NCBI GenBank assembly: GCA_008933995.1
Contig: WARS01000007.1
Coordinates: 8,432,423 to 8,496,422, forward strand
Length of the DNA stretch: 64,000 nt
Reading direction: 5' to 3'
Source of the DNA: Datnioides undecimradiatus
Taxonomy: Eukaryota > Chordata > Actinopteri > Lobotiformes > Datnioididae
Shown: positions 10,648 to 22,813 of the stretch, piece after piece
Numbering within the stretch: the stretch's first letter is position 1
Layout: each line of letters begins with the position of its first letter
The notes under the pieces: model-generated
Seen by the model: the letters and a program-made list of their open reading frames with translations, nothing else
What the model was told of the DNA's origin: nothing
The model's database searches: none
Made by a program: the position numbers and the translations under genes

Positions 10648-13600
10648 ATGAAGGTCTTCGAACCCTGGGGACGCCAGAGGCTGTCTTTTCTTCTGGAAAA
10701 GGCCACCTCTAGGGAAGCCAAGATGTGGAGGGTCTATGTGCCAAAGAAGCCCTCCTCACAGGTGAGGATTCGCCTCTGGGTACCTTCATTCATTAACTAT
10801 TGACATTTCACCAACGAAATCTGTCTCAACATTAAGAAAAAACAGATTCTGCAATGTAAACTTTATCCCAAGATAAGAACTCTAGCACACAAATAAAATG
10901 AGAATTCCTCCAGGACTGCAACTGGGCTGCAAAATATTTTAAATTGCAACACGACACATTAACTAAGAATAAAACATCATTCTACTGTTTGTGAAAACCA
11001 TAAAATATCGTATTACATTTTGTGTCATGTTGCAATTTAAAATATTTTGTTGGGAAAAAATTTTTGTTAAAACACTCAAAGTAAAATCTGCCTTTTGAAA
11101 TTTGTTTGTGCATCAAAGCACTGAACATATCACACTACATCATCTACAAGCTGGAGCATTTAGTTTTCCAGTGCCACCAAGTGCACTCTGGTTGTTGTAG
11201 GTTTTGTTCCTATTTCACCTGGGTAAAGGAAATTATTCAGTACCTTTTCTCTCCTTTCTCTGGTCACATAGTTCAAAATGATTGCATCAGAAGGACGAGC
11301 TCTGCCCATGATTCCGCAGTAAAGTGGACATCACCAGTTTGCACAATTTGTTTTTGTTTTGATTAAGAGACAACTAATGGCAGGAAATTACGTATTGTAC
11401 ATTTACTTTCAATTAGGATTGTCATACACAGTTGCAAACATTTGAACTCCTCCACTTATGCACTGACCCAACAATGCTGAAAATAGATATGCATACTTTT
11501 TAGAGGGTATGTGGACTTTCAGTGTAAAGTGACATTTAAAAAAATCTAAATTTCTAAACAGTTTTTGAAAAATACTTTCTATACAATGATTTGTTCAAAC
11601 TGATAGGGAGATGTTCTTTTTTATTAAAAAGAAAAGATTCTAAGACTGAAAATACTTGAAATGACTTGTTAAGATGAAGGACTTCTCTCTAGGAAATAGC
11701 CTGTTTCAGAGTAGACAACATATAACTATGAAGCTGCAGTTTTATAGAAACACAGTGAGTCACTGAACAAAGGCTCCACTGATGCAAACCTGTTGTTTCA
11801 TTACAACACCAGACTCAGCTGGTCTCAGCCAGCCTGCGTGTCTCAAGTCACATTCTCATACGATGGTTCAAATGTTTAGTTTCATCACACCCTCAGCTGG
11901 TCTCAGCCGTTGTATGGGTGCGTCATCACATGATGCCAGTTACCTATGAAATGACTTCAAGCCTTTATCTTTACTCTGAATCATTGGGTTCATCTTAAGC
12001 AAAAGGGTTGTTTTAATACTGTTATGTTTTTCCTGGAACATTTCCTGTGTGGGACTTGTTGAGGTGGCATCTTTAACATCCCATGAAGTAGTGATTGCAG
12101 CCCCATCTAAGCAACCTAATCGTGCTAATTGAGCTAATGAGATTGACAGTAGGGTTTCCCTTGTCACTAATCTGTATGTGAGGAAACCTGCAGTGCTGCA
12201 GTCACACCAGTGGAAAAACAGAAATACACAGAAAATCCAGAAAATAAACTATTTTGCCAAATGCATGATCTGTGAAACAGTAAACTTTAGTGTGACCAAA
12301 AATGTGCATTAGATGTTGGTTGTAGTTTTGTGCTTGAATTCATTTTCTGTCTTTACTCATGTCCTATTTCTCAGCACTAAAGCAGCTGCTTGTACTTTGT
12401 TTCCATTAACAGCTGATCTTAAATGTGCCCTATTCAGTTTAACTGGAATTAGCAGTGGGGTAATCTCTAACTGTTAATCCAGATCTGCTGCTGCTGAGTC
12501 ACTGCGGCACGTTCATGTCTCTGCTAGTTAAACCTGACCAAAACAACACAAGTGACCTCCTGTGTTGTTGTTGTTGTTGTTGTTGTTGTTATCGTTGTTG
12601 TTGTTGTCACTCTCTGGTTTTGGATCCCAGAGTGCAGCAAGGTTTGCTAATCGGGCAAATCAATGTTCTCCATTTCTCCAGTACAAATAATTTGACATGG
12701 TCAAAATGTGTAAAACCATGACAAATCAGACAATGTTTTTCCCAGAATGACCTTAATTTAAATGAAATTAGCAGAGGGCTTATCTCAAAGAAGAGAGCAT
12801 CTTCTCTCACACCCCTAAATTCAGACATACACTGGTGAAACATCACAGGAATAAATAAACAACTTAAATAAAGTCCAAGATTTTAGCACTGTAACATGGC
12901 TCAGACACCAATAAAACCGAATGAGTAGGCCTATAATATTGAGACGAACATATAAATCCAACTTAGTTTAAAGAATAACACGCACCTCTTTGTCTAGGCC
13001 TTTTACCTGCCTCTTTTTACTTTGGTGTTGATAATGAAGGCCCAATAAAGGGCCATAAATGACAGGGCCGAGACAGTTATGACCCTTATCAGCGCCTGTG
13101 GCTGAGTTAGCGGCATGTAAACTGGTGAGGTCAAGGAGGCAGTTGGTCTCTTCACAGGAATATAAACAACAGCAGTGTTGCTGAGTAAAATACACTCCTG
13201 ATTGCCCTTCTGTGATCACTTTGCATCAAAGAGGCAAGGCATAAAGGAAGATGAGTAGCATGAGTGTCAGCGTCGACTGCACATCTGTATATCTGCACCA
13301 TAAGCCAGCTTTGGTCTGCACACTTGTTGGTCAATGTGTAACAAGTCCAACACTAGAATGACTACATATTCCCCAGAAAGAGCTGAAGGAATCTGCTTGG
13401 GGAACAGACACTGACACTTTGACCTGGAGCAGCAGGGGAGAATGGATGTCACTAACAGATTTTGTCTTTTAGGTCCTGCAGTAAAAACAGGCTGGAATGA
13501 GGCCAGTTGTTTTTAGTTTGGACAGCTAAGAAGCTGAGAAGCTAACAGTGTCAAGTTGCGGGTTAGCTGGCTAACAGGATCAGTTGCCCTCAGACCTTTA

Positions 13601-14799
13601 CCCCCTGTTGGTAGTCCAGTGTTACACATTGCACTCTCTGAACCAGTGATATTAGCTGGTCAATTTTACCAGCAGTTGGAAGTTTTTCTGCCCCAGCATG
13701 AATTCTGACCCGTAACCAAGTATCAGATAAAAGCTATGTGGATTCTTAAAGCTGTAGTTTGTTGGTAAAACAGTGGAAGCATCTTGTAATTTGGTGTTAA
13801 CGGCAGCCTTGGAAAAACACTCACTGTCATATCTGTTAAACCACTTTCGCCCTCAAATCAACATGTGTAAAAGCCACATTTGACCCATTAATGCCAGACT
13901 GCTGTAATGAAATCTGTTGACAGTGACATGTAGGGATTATCCTGAGTAACAGGGTAATGTGTCTTCAAAGACATGCTGCTGTTGCATTTTTTAAGTACCA
14001 TTTGTTAGTGTTTTAAGCACCACAGAAGAAATTCCCACTCACCTCAGCTGCACTCAAAGTGACGACAGTCCTGACTATCTGCAAGAGCTGCTATAATTAA
14101 CTGATAAACAGAAAGTTAATCGACAACTGTTATCTGTTGGTAATCAATAAATCATTTAATTTTCATTTTCAAGTAAAAATGTAAAACATTTGATGGTTCC
14201 AGTGACATTTTATAGACTAAAAAATTATTTTATAGATGGCAGGTTAATCAGTAATGGGGACCCAAAGTGAGTTGTATCCATTGTTTCCATAACTAGACAC
14301 AATCGGGGGCAGGCTGCCATCTCAGCAGTGTTTACTCTCCACATGGGGGGCAATAGCTATGAGCAATAAACAGAAATACCATACTGACACCAACATCAGG
14401 ACTGACCACCCAAGCGCGTTTGAAAACTTTATTTAAAAAAAAATTACAACACGTTTTTCATATGGTACATTTTCAACACATTATATAATTTTTTGTCAGG
14501 GAGACCTGATGGTTGTTAAAACCGTATCTTCCAAATTTCTGATTAATCAATAGTGAGGTAATAGAAATAAAATTGTCATCGTATTCATTGGGATTGCATC
14601 ATCCAGACAAACTGATGTAACCTCAGAGTTTGCTCTCCTTATCAAAGGTTCATGCGGCAGCTCAGGGCAGCGTCTGTGAAACTGAAAGGCTGCAGTTTAT
14701 GACTGAGATGTCACTGCAGTATCTACTTATTTTATTCCAATACCTTTACTGTATTAGAGCTTCACAGGTTATTGCAACAGATACATTCTTATTATACAA

Positions 14800-14837
<38 letters not shown>

Positions 14838-17406
14838 CCTGTCAAACCCAGGTCAGATAAAGCATATTGACCCCTTCAGATCAACACTGGATGTGCTTTT
14901 TTCCATGGACCTGGCTTCAACTCACAAAACACAACTCAACACACTGAACATGCACACCAAAAGGCTTCACGTGTCACGCAACACTTTATTTCTGATTCTT
15001 TAGAAACGTCACCTTTTATTTTAGTTGTCAGATGGTTAACAAATGGAATGTTTCAGGATCAGGTTTTGTCTGGTTGTCCAGCTGTTTTCGGGGGATCCTG
15101 TTTGTCCTTCCAGGACAAAGGCCTCTCTTAGGTCCTCACTGAATATCATAAACTAGGTGATTCAGATGGATATGCAAGTCCTGTCTAGGAATGTTTGCCT
15201 CTGCAGTGGAAACCAGGCCAAGTGTTGCCTTGAAATAGTAGAGGTGTCCTAAAGAGAGATGAGTGGTATCTCAGAACTTGAGGCCTCTTTGTTTGTTTTT
15301 CTCACATGTTTGTCCAGAAATAGTTTCGCTTGTAATACGTTTTAAACCTCACCTTGCTATGGAACTGGCTGTTGGTGTATTAAGTATCAATAGAAACAGC
15401 AGAAGATCTATTCCTTTGCTTTAAATTTTTATTTTTAATGACATTTTCAGAGAGGCAGAGTGGGTCAGCAGAGGCAAATTAACACATGTGATGGGTGCCA
15501 TCCTGCAGACACATACAATACATGTAGTTTATTTTTCACACAAATCAGGCAAAACAAGATGTTCAGGGATTCATCAACGAAACAGTTACTCAATAAATCT
15601 GCAAACTGACTGAACCTATATGCTTGTTGCTATTAAAGATAAATATTTACTTATTCCCTGCTTCTAGGCTAGAGAGGAGATAACATATCACACTTTTGGA
15701 TCACGAGACAATGTTCTGCCTCATCATTTGTCAGCTTAACAAATGACTTCTCATTATCTTGTCACTAACTGTCAAAACTGTGAAATATGATGTCATGATC
15801 ACAGGAAAACAGCTTAATATGTTAGAGATCACAAAACAACATCAAAGTTGGATTGTGATTGTCGAATGCATCTCAGTTGTAGTGTCGCTGAAGATGGTTC
15901 ACGTTATTAAACACGAGGACAAATGATTGAGTGGTCAGCACGAACACCCCCCCAAGGCCTGTTAGGATGAGGCTGCCTGACTGTGTTGTTTGTTTATTTT
16001 TCGTTGTAGGATACAGACATCTCCCCGGCCCAGCGGGATGAGGCCGTGCGCTGGTTGACGGAGCTCCACGGCAGACTGCAGCTGTACCCAGAGACCCTGG
16101 TGTTGGCTGTCAGTATCCTGGACCGCTTCCTCGCTCCCATCAAGGTAAAGAAACTACTTCAGTTGTGAGGTTACTGTGAGTGAGGACCTCAAAACAGAGC
16201 TGAGAAACTGATTATTACTAAAACAATAGCAAATAATAAAACCTCCATCTTCACTTTTAACTAATATCTCTCTCATGTCCAAAATATTAGTTTATACTAC
16301 TAGTACGAATTCCTTTACCAACATTTCAGTAAAACCTGGAATAAAATAGATTTATTAGGTTCCTCTGTGTTACAAAAAGCTCTTCAAACTTGACATCTGA
16401 AGAAAAACAAACTGAAGGCAGCTGCCCATCCGTGTGTACACAGGAACAAGACGTGTCAGGGCTGAATGTCCTGTCAGATCATGTCAGATAACGCCCACAA
16501 ACAGGAAATTAGTGTGTTTTGCTAAAGAATAAAATGTTCCAGGATTATCAGGACCTCGTTCTTTTTGTGGCCTCAGCTCTCTCGTCAAGAAATACTGCCG
16601 CTGTTAAAGTAGAGAGCAGACTGCTGACTCATGCTTTCTGCTTTTTTTTCCCCTCTGTCTACAACAAAAACACTGATTGATGTTTTAAATAGTCTGAAAC
16701 CTTGAAAAGAAAAAGTGACAAAGTGCTTTAGGCATTAGTGATACTTTTGGGACTTTAATGGAATAATCTTAATACTTGTTTGAAGCAAGTGACAGCAGGT
16801 TTTTGTTTTCGATGAGGCATTTTCTGATTTCTAAAACATAACTGAATAATTTCCATGACTTACTGACTAACTGCACCTGCTCGTTACACAGTATTTTCCA
16901 GCTTTCTCGGAACAGAAACTTCCTTCCAAAGAAGCAGCATAAGATTCATTTCAGTGTCTGTCTGTGGGCTGTTTTTCACTTTCTTCAGATCTGATACACA
17001 TTTAGAAATTTGAGTCTTGAATCTGAATCATACTTAACTTCCTCAAAATGTGCCTCAGGTCCAATTTGTAAGAATTATATTTAATGTGTTGTTTTTTTTG
17101 CTTTTGTCTGATCTTCCTTTTCATTCAGCAAACTGGTGTAAAACTGTATTATTATTATTATTATTATTGTGTCTATGTATATTCACTGGCTGTTTGTCCT
17201 CAGGCCCGTCCAAAGTACCTGCGCTGCATCGCCATCGCCTGCTTCTTCCTGGCTGCAAAGACCTGTGAGGAGGATGAGGTGAGCATAAACAACACAACAC
17301 ACATGTCCTGCAAATGGATACTAAGGTTCAGCAAAAGAGTTAGTGTTAGAATGCGCTAAGCACCAGTTATATGCAGTTCAGTTCATAAGGACAGCTCAGG
17401 TACTGT

Positions 17407-17441
<35 letters not shown>

Positions 17442-20400
17442 TTTGCTCAGTGTGTGCCGTCTCTGAGGGAGCTGGCTGCCTCCAGCAGCTGTGGCTGTTC
17501 TCCATCAGAGATCCTGAGGATGGAGAGGATCATCCTTGACAAACTGAACTGGGATCTGCACACTGCCACAGCACTGGACTTCCTGCACATAGTACGCAGT
17601 CACATCTACACACACCCTGTAGATGGCTTACTTATGAAATACACTTTGAACATTTCTCAACAGTTTTGATTAAATTACTGATCACTGGTAATGTGTGTGT
17701 GAGATCACTCCAGTGGCATGTTTTAGATCTCTGCTCAGTGCAGCTAGTGCCCCCTGGTGGCAAAAACATCCTGCCTCTCTACAGCTGTTTCTTTGCTTCA
17801 CCTTCTTCTGTTGAATTACCTTATTAAGCTTTCCTTAACATCACTGCACTGTTTTCATTAATTGTTTTAAATTCAATATTTTAATGTTTATTAGTAGGTA
17901 AGGTTTTGAAATCATGTTTAAGTCACATTTCAAACCGAGATAGAGTAAGACTCATAATTTTTGCCTCTTCTTCTCTCTCCCCCGTAGTTCCATGCGATGG
18001 TGTTGTCATGTCGTTCTGGCTTCTTGGACTCCATGTTGGAGCTGAACCGCTCTCAGCACCTCGCCCTGCTCACACGCCGACTCTACCATTGTCTGGCTGA
18101 CCACACACTCATACAGGTACACACACAGGCTTTTCTCTGCATCTTTCCTCCTCTGCGGTTATGTAATAAGGATGAATAAAAAGTATATTTTGTTTTCAAA
18201 CACAACATCGAGGCCAATCACCCTCTAAGGCGCAGGCCTCATGCCTGAAATGTGTCCCTAATGTGTTCCTGTAGCTCAGAGGATCCATGCTGGCCTTGGC
18301 CCTCATCACCCTGGAGCTGGAGACCTGCTGTCCCGACTGGCTGGCGCTCACCATCGACCTGCTGAGGAAGGCACAGGTACAAACCTGAATCTCTTTCATC
18401 ATTAGTCACAACTCTTTGACCAATTGGAAGCTCTAAATGCTCAGCACAGATCATAACATACAAACAGAAGTGCTGATGGAGAAGCAGCAGAAAGCAGTAA
18501 ATACACATTGAGCCTTTAAGGGAAGAGGAAACACAAGTTTAATTCAGTTCCTCAGATCAACACCTGTCATCTGTAGACAGAAACACATTGTGACAAAGAC
18601 TTGCTCTAAAGTGAAGTTGTGGGTTGGAGAAAAATCAAGCTTACAGCTGGACAGTAGATGAGATGTAAGAGTAAAAGAGGCAGCAGACATCTCAGAGGGA
18701 AAAGATGGAATGTAGAGATGTTGCAGGAGAGCAAGGTCAGAAGTGACTTTTCGCATTAGAGAGACGCCTCAGGAGTTTCTCATTTTGGTGGAAATCATTC
18801 TGCTCGATTCTCTGCAGCTGCTGCTTTTCTGTCTCTGTTTGCCTTCACAGCTTCCTGTGCAAAAAATCAATACGTTTGGCTGACATGTTTGTTCTTAGGC
18901 TGATTGTTTGTGACTTTGATTTTGTCTCTGAGCAAGGCACTGCTGCTGTGGAGCTGGTCTAGGGGGTAACCACACTCAGCTGGAGACAACAGCAGCTCGA
19001 CCTGCGGACATTATCAGTCACACAGCAAATTAGACAACCTGGAGACAAAACAGTTTACTGTCAGACACCTTCCAAATAGCAAACACAGAGAACTATACTT
19101 GTTATTTAAGTGAGATTGAATAGTGAAGAAATTTTGTTACATATTTGTGATTCATTTTAATTTCTGCCATTAATTCTGCTTTATGAAAACTTACTTGACA
19201 TGTAGGATATATGAGAAGGGGGGATTTAATTCTTTATAGATATTTCAGATTATTAACAAATCAAGTATCCATTGTGATTCAGAGAATTGGGTGAGATAGA
19301 TGAGAATAAAGAGGAACATTTTAACTAGATAACTATGTGTTAGCAATGCTAAGCTACATTAGAAGAACAGGGCCTGGGTGAAGTTATACTGCTGATGGAA
19401 TGAACCTACAGGATTTACGTGTTAACTGTTGGCCCCTCTCCTGTTTCTCTCTCTCTCGTCCCTTTCTCCTCCTCTTCCCTCCCTCTCTCTCTCTCAGATC
19501 GACAGCTCTGAGTTGATTCGGAGTCGAGAGCTGGTGGCGCGTAGTCTGTCCACACTGAGAGCTTCCCTGCCTCCTAACACTGTCTACATCTACCAACCCC
19601 TGCAGAGCCAAACCCCCCTGCAGCAGGACCTCACACTCCCCTCCTGCACACTGGGTATGTTTTTATAAGAGAAGCTCACAGATGTTGGGGTTGGGTGTCC
19701 GTCAAGTTGCAATGTGGGTAACATAGGTGCCAGGTTTTGACAAGGAGGAAGTCCATGTGAATTGAAAAGAATATATGCTCTCTTTCGCTGTGTCATATTC
19801 TGTTGTTCATTTGAAAACTGACTTTTACTTGTGAATTTTTGGTCGTCTGTCCAAAAGTATTAAAGGTATTTCTGCAATTTGTTTCGTCCTTTCCAGGGAT
19901 CACCAACTCTACCACCGAGTCTTCCAGGGACCACGTCCATGACACCGCCGGCCCGGCTCAGCCTCAGACACCTGACGGTGGGGAGGAGGGGAGCCAGCAG
20001 CCCTGGAGCTCCCTCTCCACCAATAGCAACATCCCAGCTCTACTCTCTCCAACCAAACACCTCCACCATCTACACCATCTGCAGAAGGTCACACTACGCT
20101 GCAAGGCGTCCACCAAGCGCAAGGTAAGACTATCCCCCTCTCACAAAAACTAGACTAACCAAATGTTGTGGCTTCAGCAGAGCTGGATTACTGCTTTCAG
20201 CTTTTTAATTGTTAGTGTTTGCTGGTTTTCTTCATCTTGCCAGGCATCTTCTTCATTTTCGGACCTTTTCGTAGACTAAATGATTGACTAGTTCTTCATA
20301 GAAGTATTGGAGACAAATAGATAATGAAAATAATCGTTAATTGCAACTCAAGAGTTCAGTCACAATTGTAGTACGTCTGCGTGTTCAGGTGGAGGAGATG

Positions 20401-20616
20401 GAGGTGGATGACTTCTATGATGGCATCAAACGCCTCTACAACGAAGACATCACCACCACCACCACAGCTGTCCAGGAGGGGGCAACACCTGCGATGGGGG
20501 CAATAACAACAGGTGGAGGAGTAGGTGGAGGTCTGGGTGTCTGCAGTGTCCTGTTGTCCCGACAGGAAGGCAGCTCCTCCCCCTGCCCGCCTCTGCAGCC
20601 AGTCAGTGCCTCCTAG
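10648..20616 (+). CDS. ccni: Cyclin I
   Basis: Atypical cyclin I, which in mammals is associated with CDK5 and survival of post-mitotic cells. Nine coding exons: 10648-10761, 16010-16144, 17204-17278, 17451-17591, 17988-18116, 18275-18376, 19498-19654, 19897-20123 and 20389-20616. They sum to 1308 bases (435 residues; human 377) with no internal stop. The start [19 protein letters not shown] matches the conserved cyclin I N-terminus. The cyclin box spans about residues 45-150 ([56 protein letters not shown]) and the second fold about 150-285. The tail [20 protein letters not shown] and the end [19 protein letters not shown] are diagnostic of cyclin I. The extra length is a Gly/Thr-rich insertion near the C-terminus. 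Exon 17451-17591 has a weak donor (ATA|GTACGC) and a TG-repeat acceptor. Confidence 0.95.
12563..12608. repeat. (TTG)n microsatellite
   Basis: Nine or more TTG triplets, an ATC interruption, then five more. It lies in the large ccni intron. Confidence 0.9.
14802..14836. repeat. (TG)n microsatellite
   Basis: A perfect TG dinucleotide run of about 35 bases in the large ccni intron. Confidence 0.95.
17147..17169. repeat. (ATT)n microsatellite
   Basis: Seven to eight ATT triplets in the ccni intron just before exon 17204-17278. Confidence 0.9.
17410..17440 (+). repeat. (TG)15 tract abutting a ccni splice acceptor
   Basis: A perfect TG run of 15 copies lies 10 bases upstream of the acceptor CTTTGCTCAG of ccni exon 17451-17591. 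It occupies the position of the polypyrimidine tract. Confidence 0.95.
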
Positions 20617-22813
20617 AGACAGAACAGGAGCCTTTTTACCAAAACCACCTTCACTCTGACTTCATCTTTCTGTTCCTCTTTCAATATAAACAAAGCTCAG
20701 TTGAAACTTCTGGGAACAATGATAGGCAACCCCCTCAGCAATAGGCAAGGACAGAGAAAGTGAAAGATTTAATTCTGAGTTCCCGTTTGCATAAAAAAAG
20801 CAATATAAAGGCAGCTCCTCGGGAAATGTTGCCTATCAGAGTTGCCAGAGTTACATCGCTGCTTTAAATGAAATAAACAGTCAAAGAAGAAGAAAATGTT
20901 GATGTTACAGTACAAATAAAGCGGCCATACTGATGGTTTCAGTGGTTAAGATGGTTTTGGTATCAGTGCAGATGACCCCAGTGTGACCCCAGGGGTTGTT
21001 CAGATGTCCTGAGGTCAGCTCCCATCACTCCCTGCAGCAGGAAAACAGAGCCCAAAAAAATTTAAACATTCAAAAAATTAAAAAAGCTGCAGCTGCTACT
21101 ATCTTATTAATTATATTTGTTGAACACAGATACAGTATTACAAAAGGTCTAAAAAAAAAAGTATAAATAGAAAAGTTACCTTCAAAAAAAACCTAGATTT
21201 GACTTCTCTACCCCAGTGTCTCGCTCTCTGTCCTGCTGTGGAAGAGTTCTGTCCTTGTTTGTCAACTTATATTTGTTCACGTCTTAACCTCTTTTCTTTC
21301 ATTTCATATATTTATGTTTTCAGTCTGTCTCCTGCCCTTTCCTTCCTCACTCTGCATGTTTTCATCTCTATTTATAACTTCTTCATGGAGTCGAAATCAA
21401 GTGTATGAATGTTTCTGTATAGATGATTATCTGTTTAACTCGCCCAGATAGAAAAACGTTTGTCTTTTTTTCAGTGAAGTGCAATTTGATTGTTAATAAG
21501 AAGCAAATATAAACATCCCTCCAATGAATCCCTCTGTTTTCTCCCTCCCTCAGCTTGTTTACTGAAGTTTCTCAGGTTGTTTTATTCATATTGACAAATG
21601 ATCATTTTCCTGGTTGTTTTGGAGCTGAAGTCATCTTCAGACCACAGACAAGTTACTACTACAGCAGCTCTCAGTGACTGGAGTTAACCACACTTCATTG
21701 CTGTTAATCCCATTCAGCTTGCAGTCCTCAGAGTTTGCAAAAAGTGCTGTCAAACAATCTAAGGTAGCTGCTGTTCAATCGAGCTCCTGGTCTTTAAACC
21801 TGCATTAGGTGCTCCAGGCTGCCATTTATTTATAAAGCTGAAACATGCCTGTTTATTTCATCCAGTTGACTAAGGTTCATTGAACACAAACCGAGAGATG
21901 TTTATTATTTAACAGTAATTTACATCCTCTAATCTAACCTAAACCTTAAAAAAGTCATGAGGATTTGTTATGAAAAAGGCTCCAGTTAGATTCTAATATC
22001 CAGGCTTTACAATCAGCCTAACAATGTAGCCAGAGTACAGTAGAACAGTGTGGTTTATATATTCATATGTAATAAAACAACCTTGAGTTATTTAAAGCAT
22101 TTTAATATTAAGCTAAGATACAGAAATGTGTGTTTTGAGTTGATGTCTGAGCTTCAGAAGGAGACAAGTGACAATCTTCACATTGATGTTAAAAAAATCT
22201 AAAACAACACGCTGTTTTTATCTCTTGAAGTTTTGTTTAATATATTTTTATTCCTGCAAAAAGCTCTGTTGTTCCTGCTGTGGGAGCTGTTGGTGGCTGC
22301 TCCAGGTCCCTGAACACCCCGTGGCACAAAATTAAATAGAGTATGAAATCTGAGCAAGCTCTTTGTCTTCATTTTATCATACAAAACATCCATGCTTTAC
22401 ATTTAAGTCATATAGTTGATTTTTATCCAGCAGAATACAGTTTCGGTTAATGGATAAACATTACAAACAGGGAGATTATTGGGGGGGTGAGAGGTCACAA
22501 CATGCAAGTCAAACGGAAAATAAAACATAAAAGGAACTCAAAGCCAAGGAAAGCAGCGGCTAGAGGCTTGATGTGTTATTTCTGTAATCAAAAGTCTGAA
22601 TTTACATTAATTGTTAGAAATTAAAATAATTTTATTTCTATAGTGGTCTATTCATACAGAATGTTTTGGGTTTATTTATTGTTTTTGGGGGGTTTACATA
22701 TACGTTTTCAAGTCCAGCTAATGCTTATTGGAACATCGGAGAGTAGTGGAGTTGTCATCATTCATCCAGAGGTGGACACAAACGGCTATACCAAATTTCA
22801 AGACCATTTACAG
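20617..22813 (+). other. ccni: ccni 3' UTR and downstream intergenic sequence
   Basis: No coding exon was recognised downstream of the ccni stop. Canonical AATAAA signals at 20872-20877 and 20915-20920 could end a short 3' UTR. Another AATAAA near 22070 could end a long one. The sequence is AT-rich with no obvious repeats until the hAT remnant begins. Confidence 0.5.

Larger units (their letters stand above)
10762..16009 (+). other. ccni: Large ccni intron
   Basis: This 5.2 kb intron separates the first coding exon from the cyclin-box exons. No other gene was recognised in it. It holds a (TTG)n repeat near 12563, a (TG)n repeat near 14802, and a less AT-rich patch at about 13020-13160 with GATA-like (CTTATC) and RUNX-like (CTGTGG) words close together. 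Confidence 0.7.
16010..17591 (+). other. ccni: ccni exons encoding the cyclin box
   Basis: Three phase-0 exons (16010-16144, 17204-17278, 17451-17591; residues 39-155) hold the N-terminal cyclin box. It includes [32 protein letters not shown] and the motif [18 protein letters not shown], which is nearly identical to human cyclin I. Each exon is a multiple of three, so skipping any one would keep the frame but damage the fold. Confidence 0.9.
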
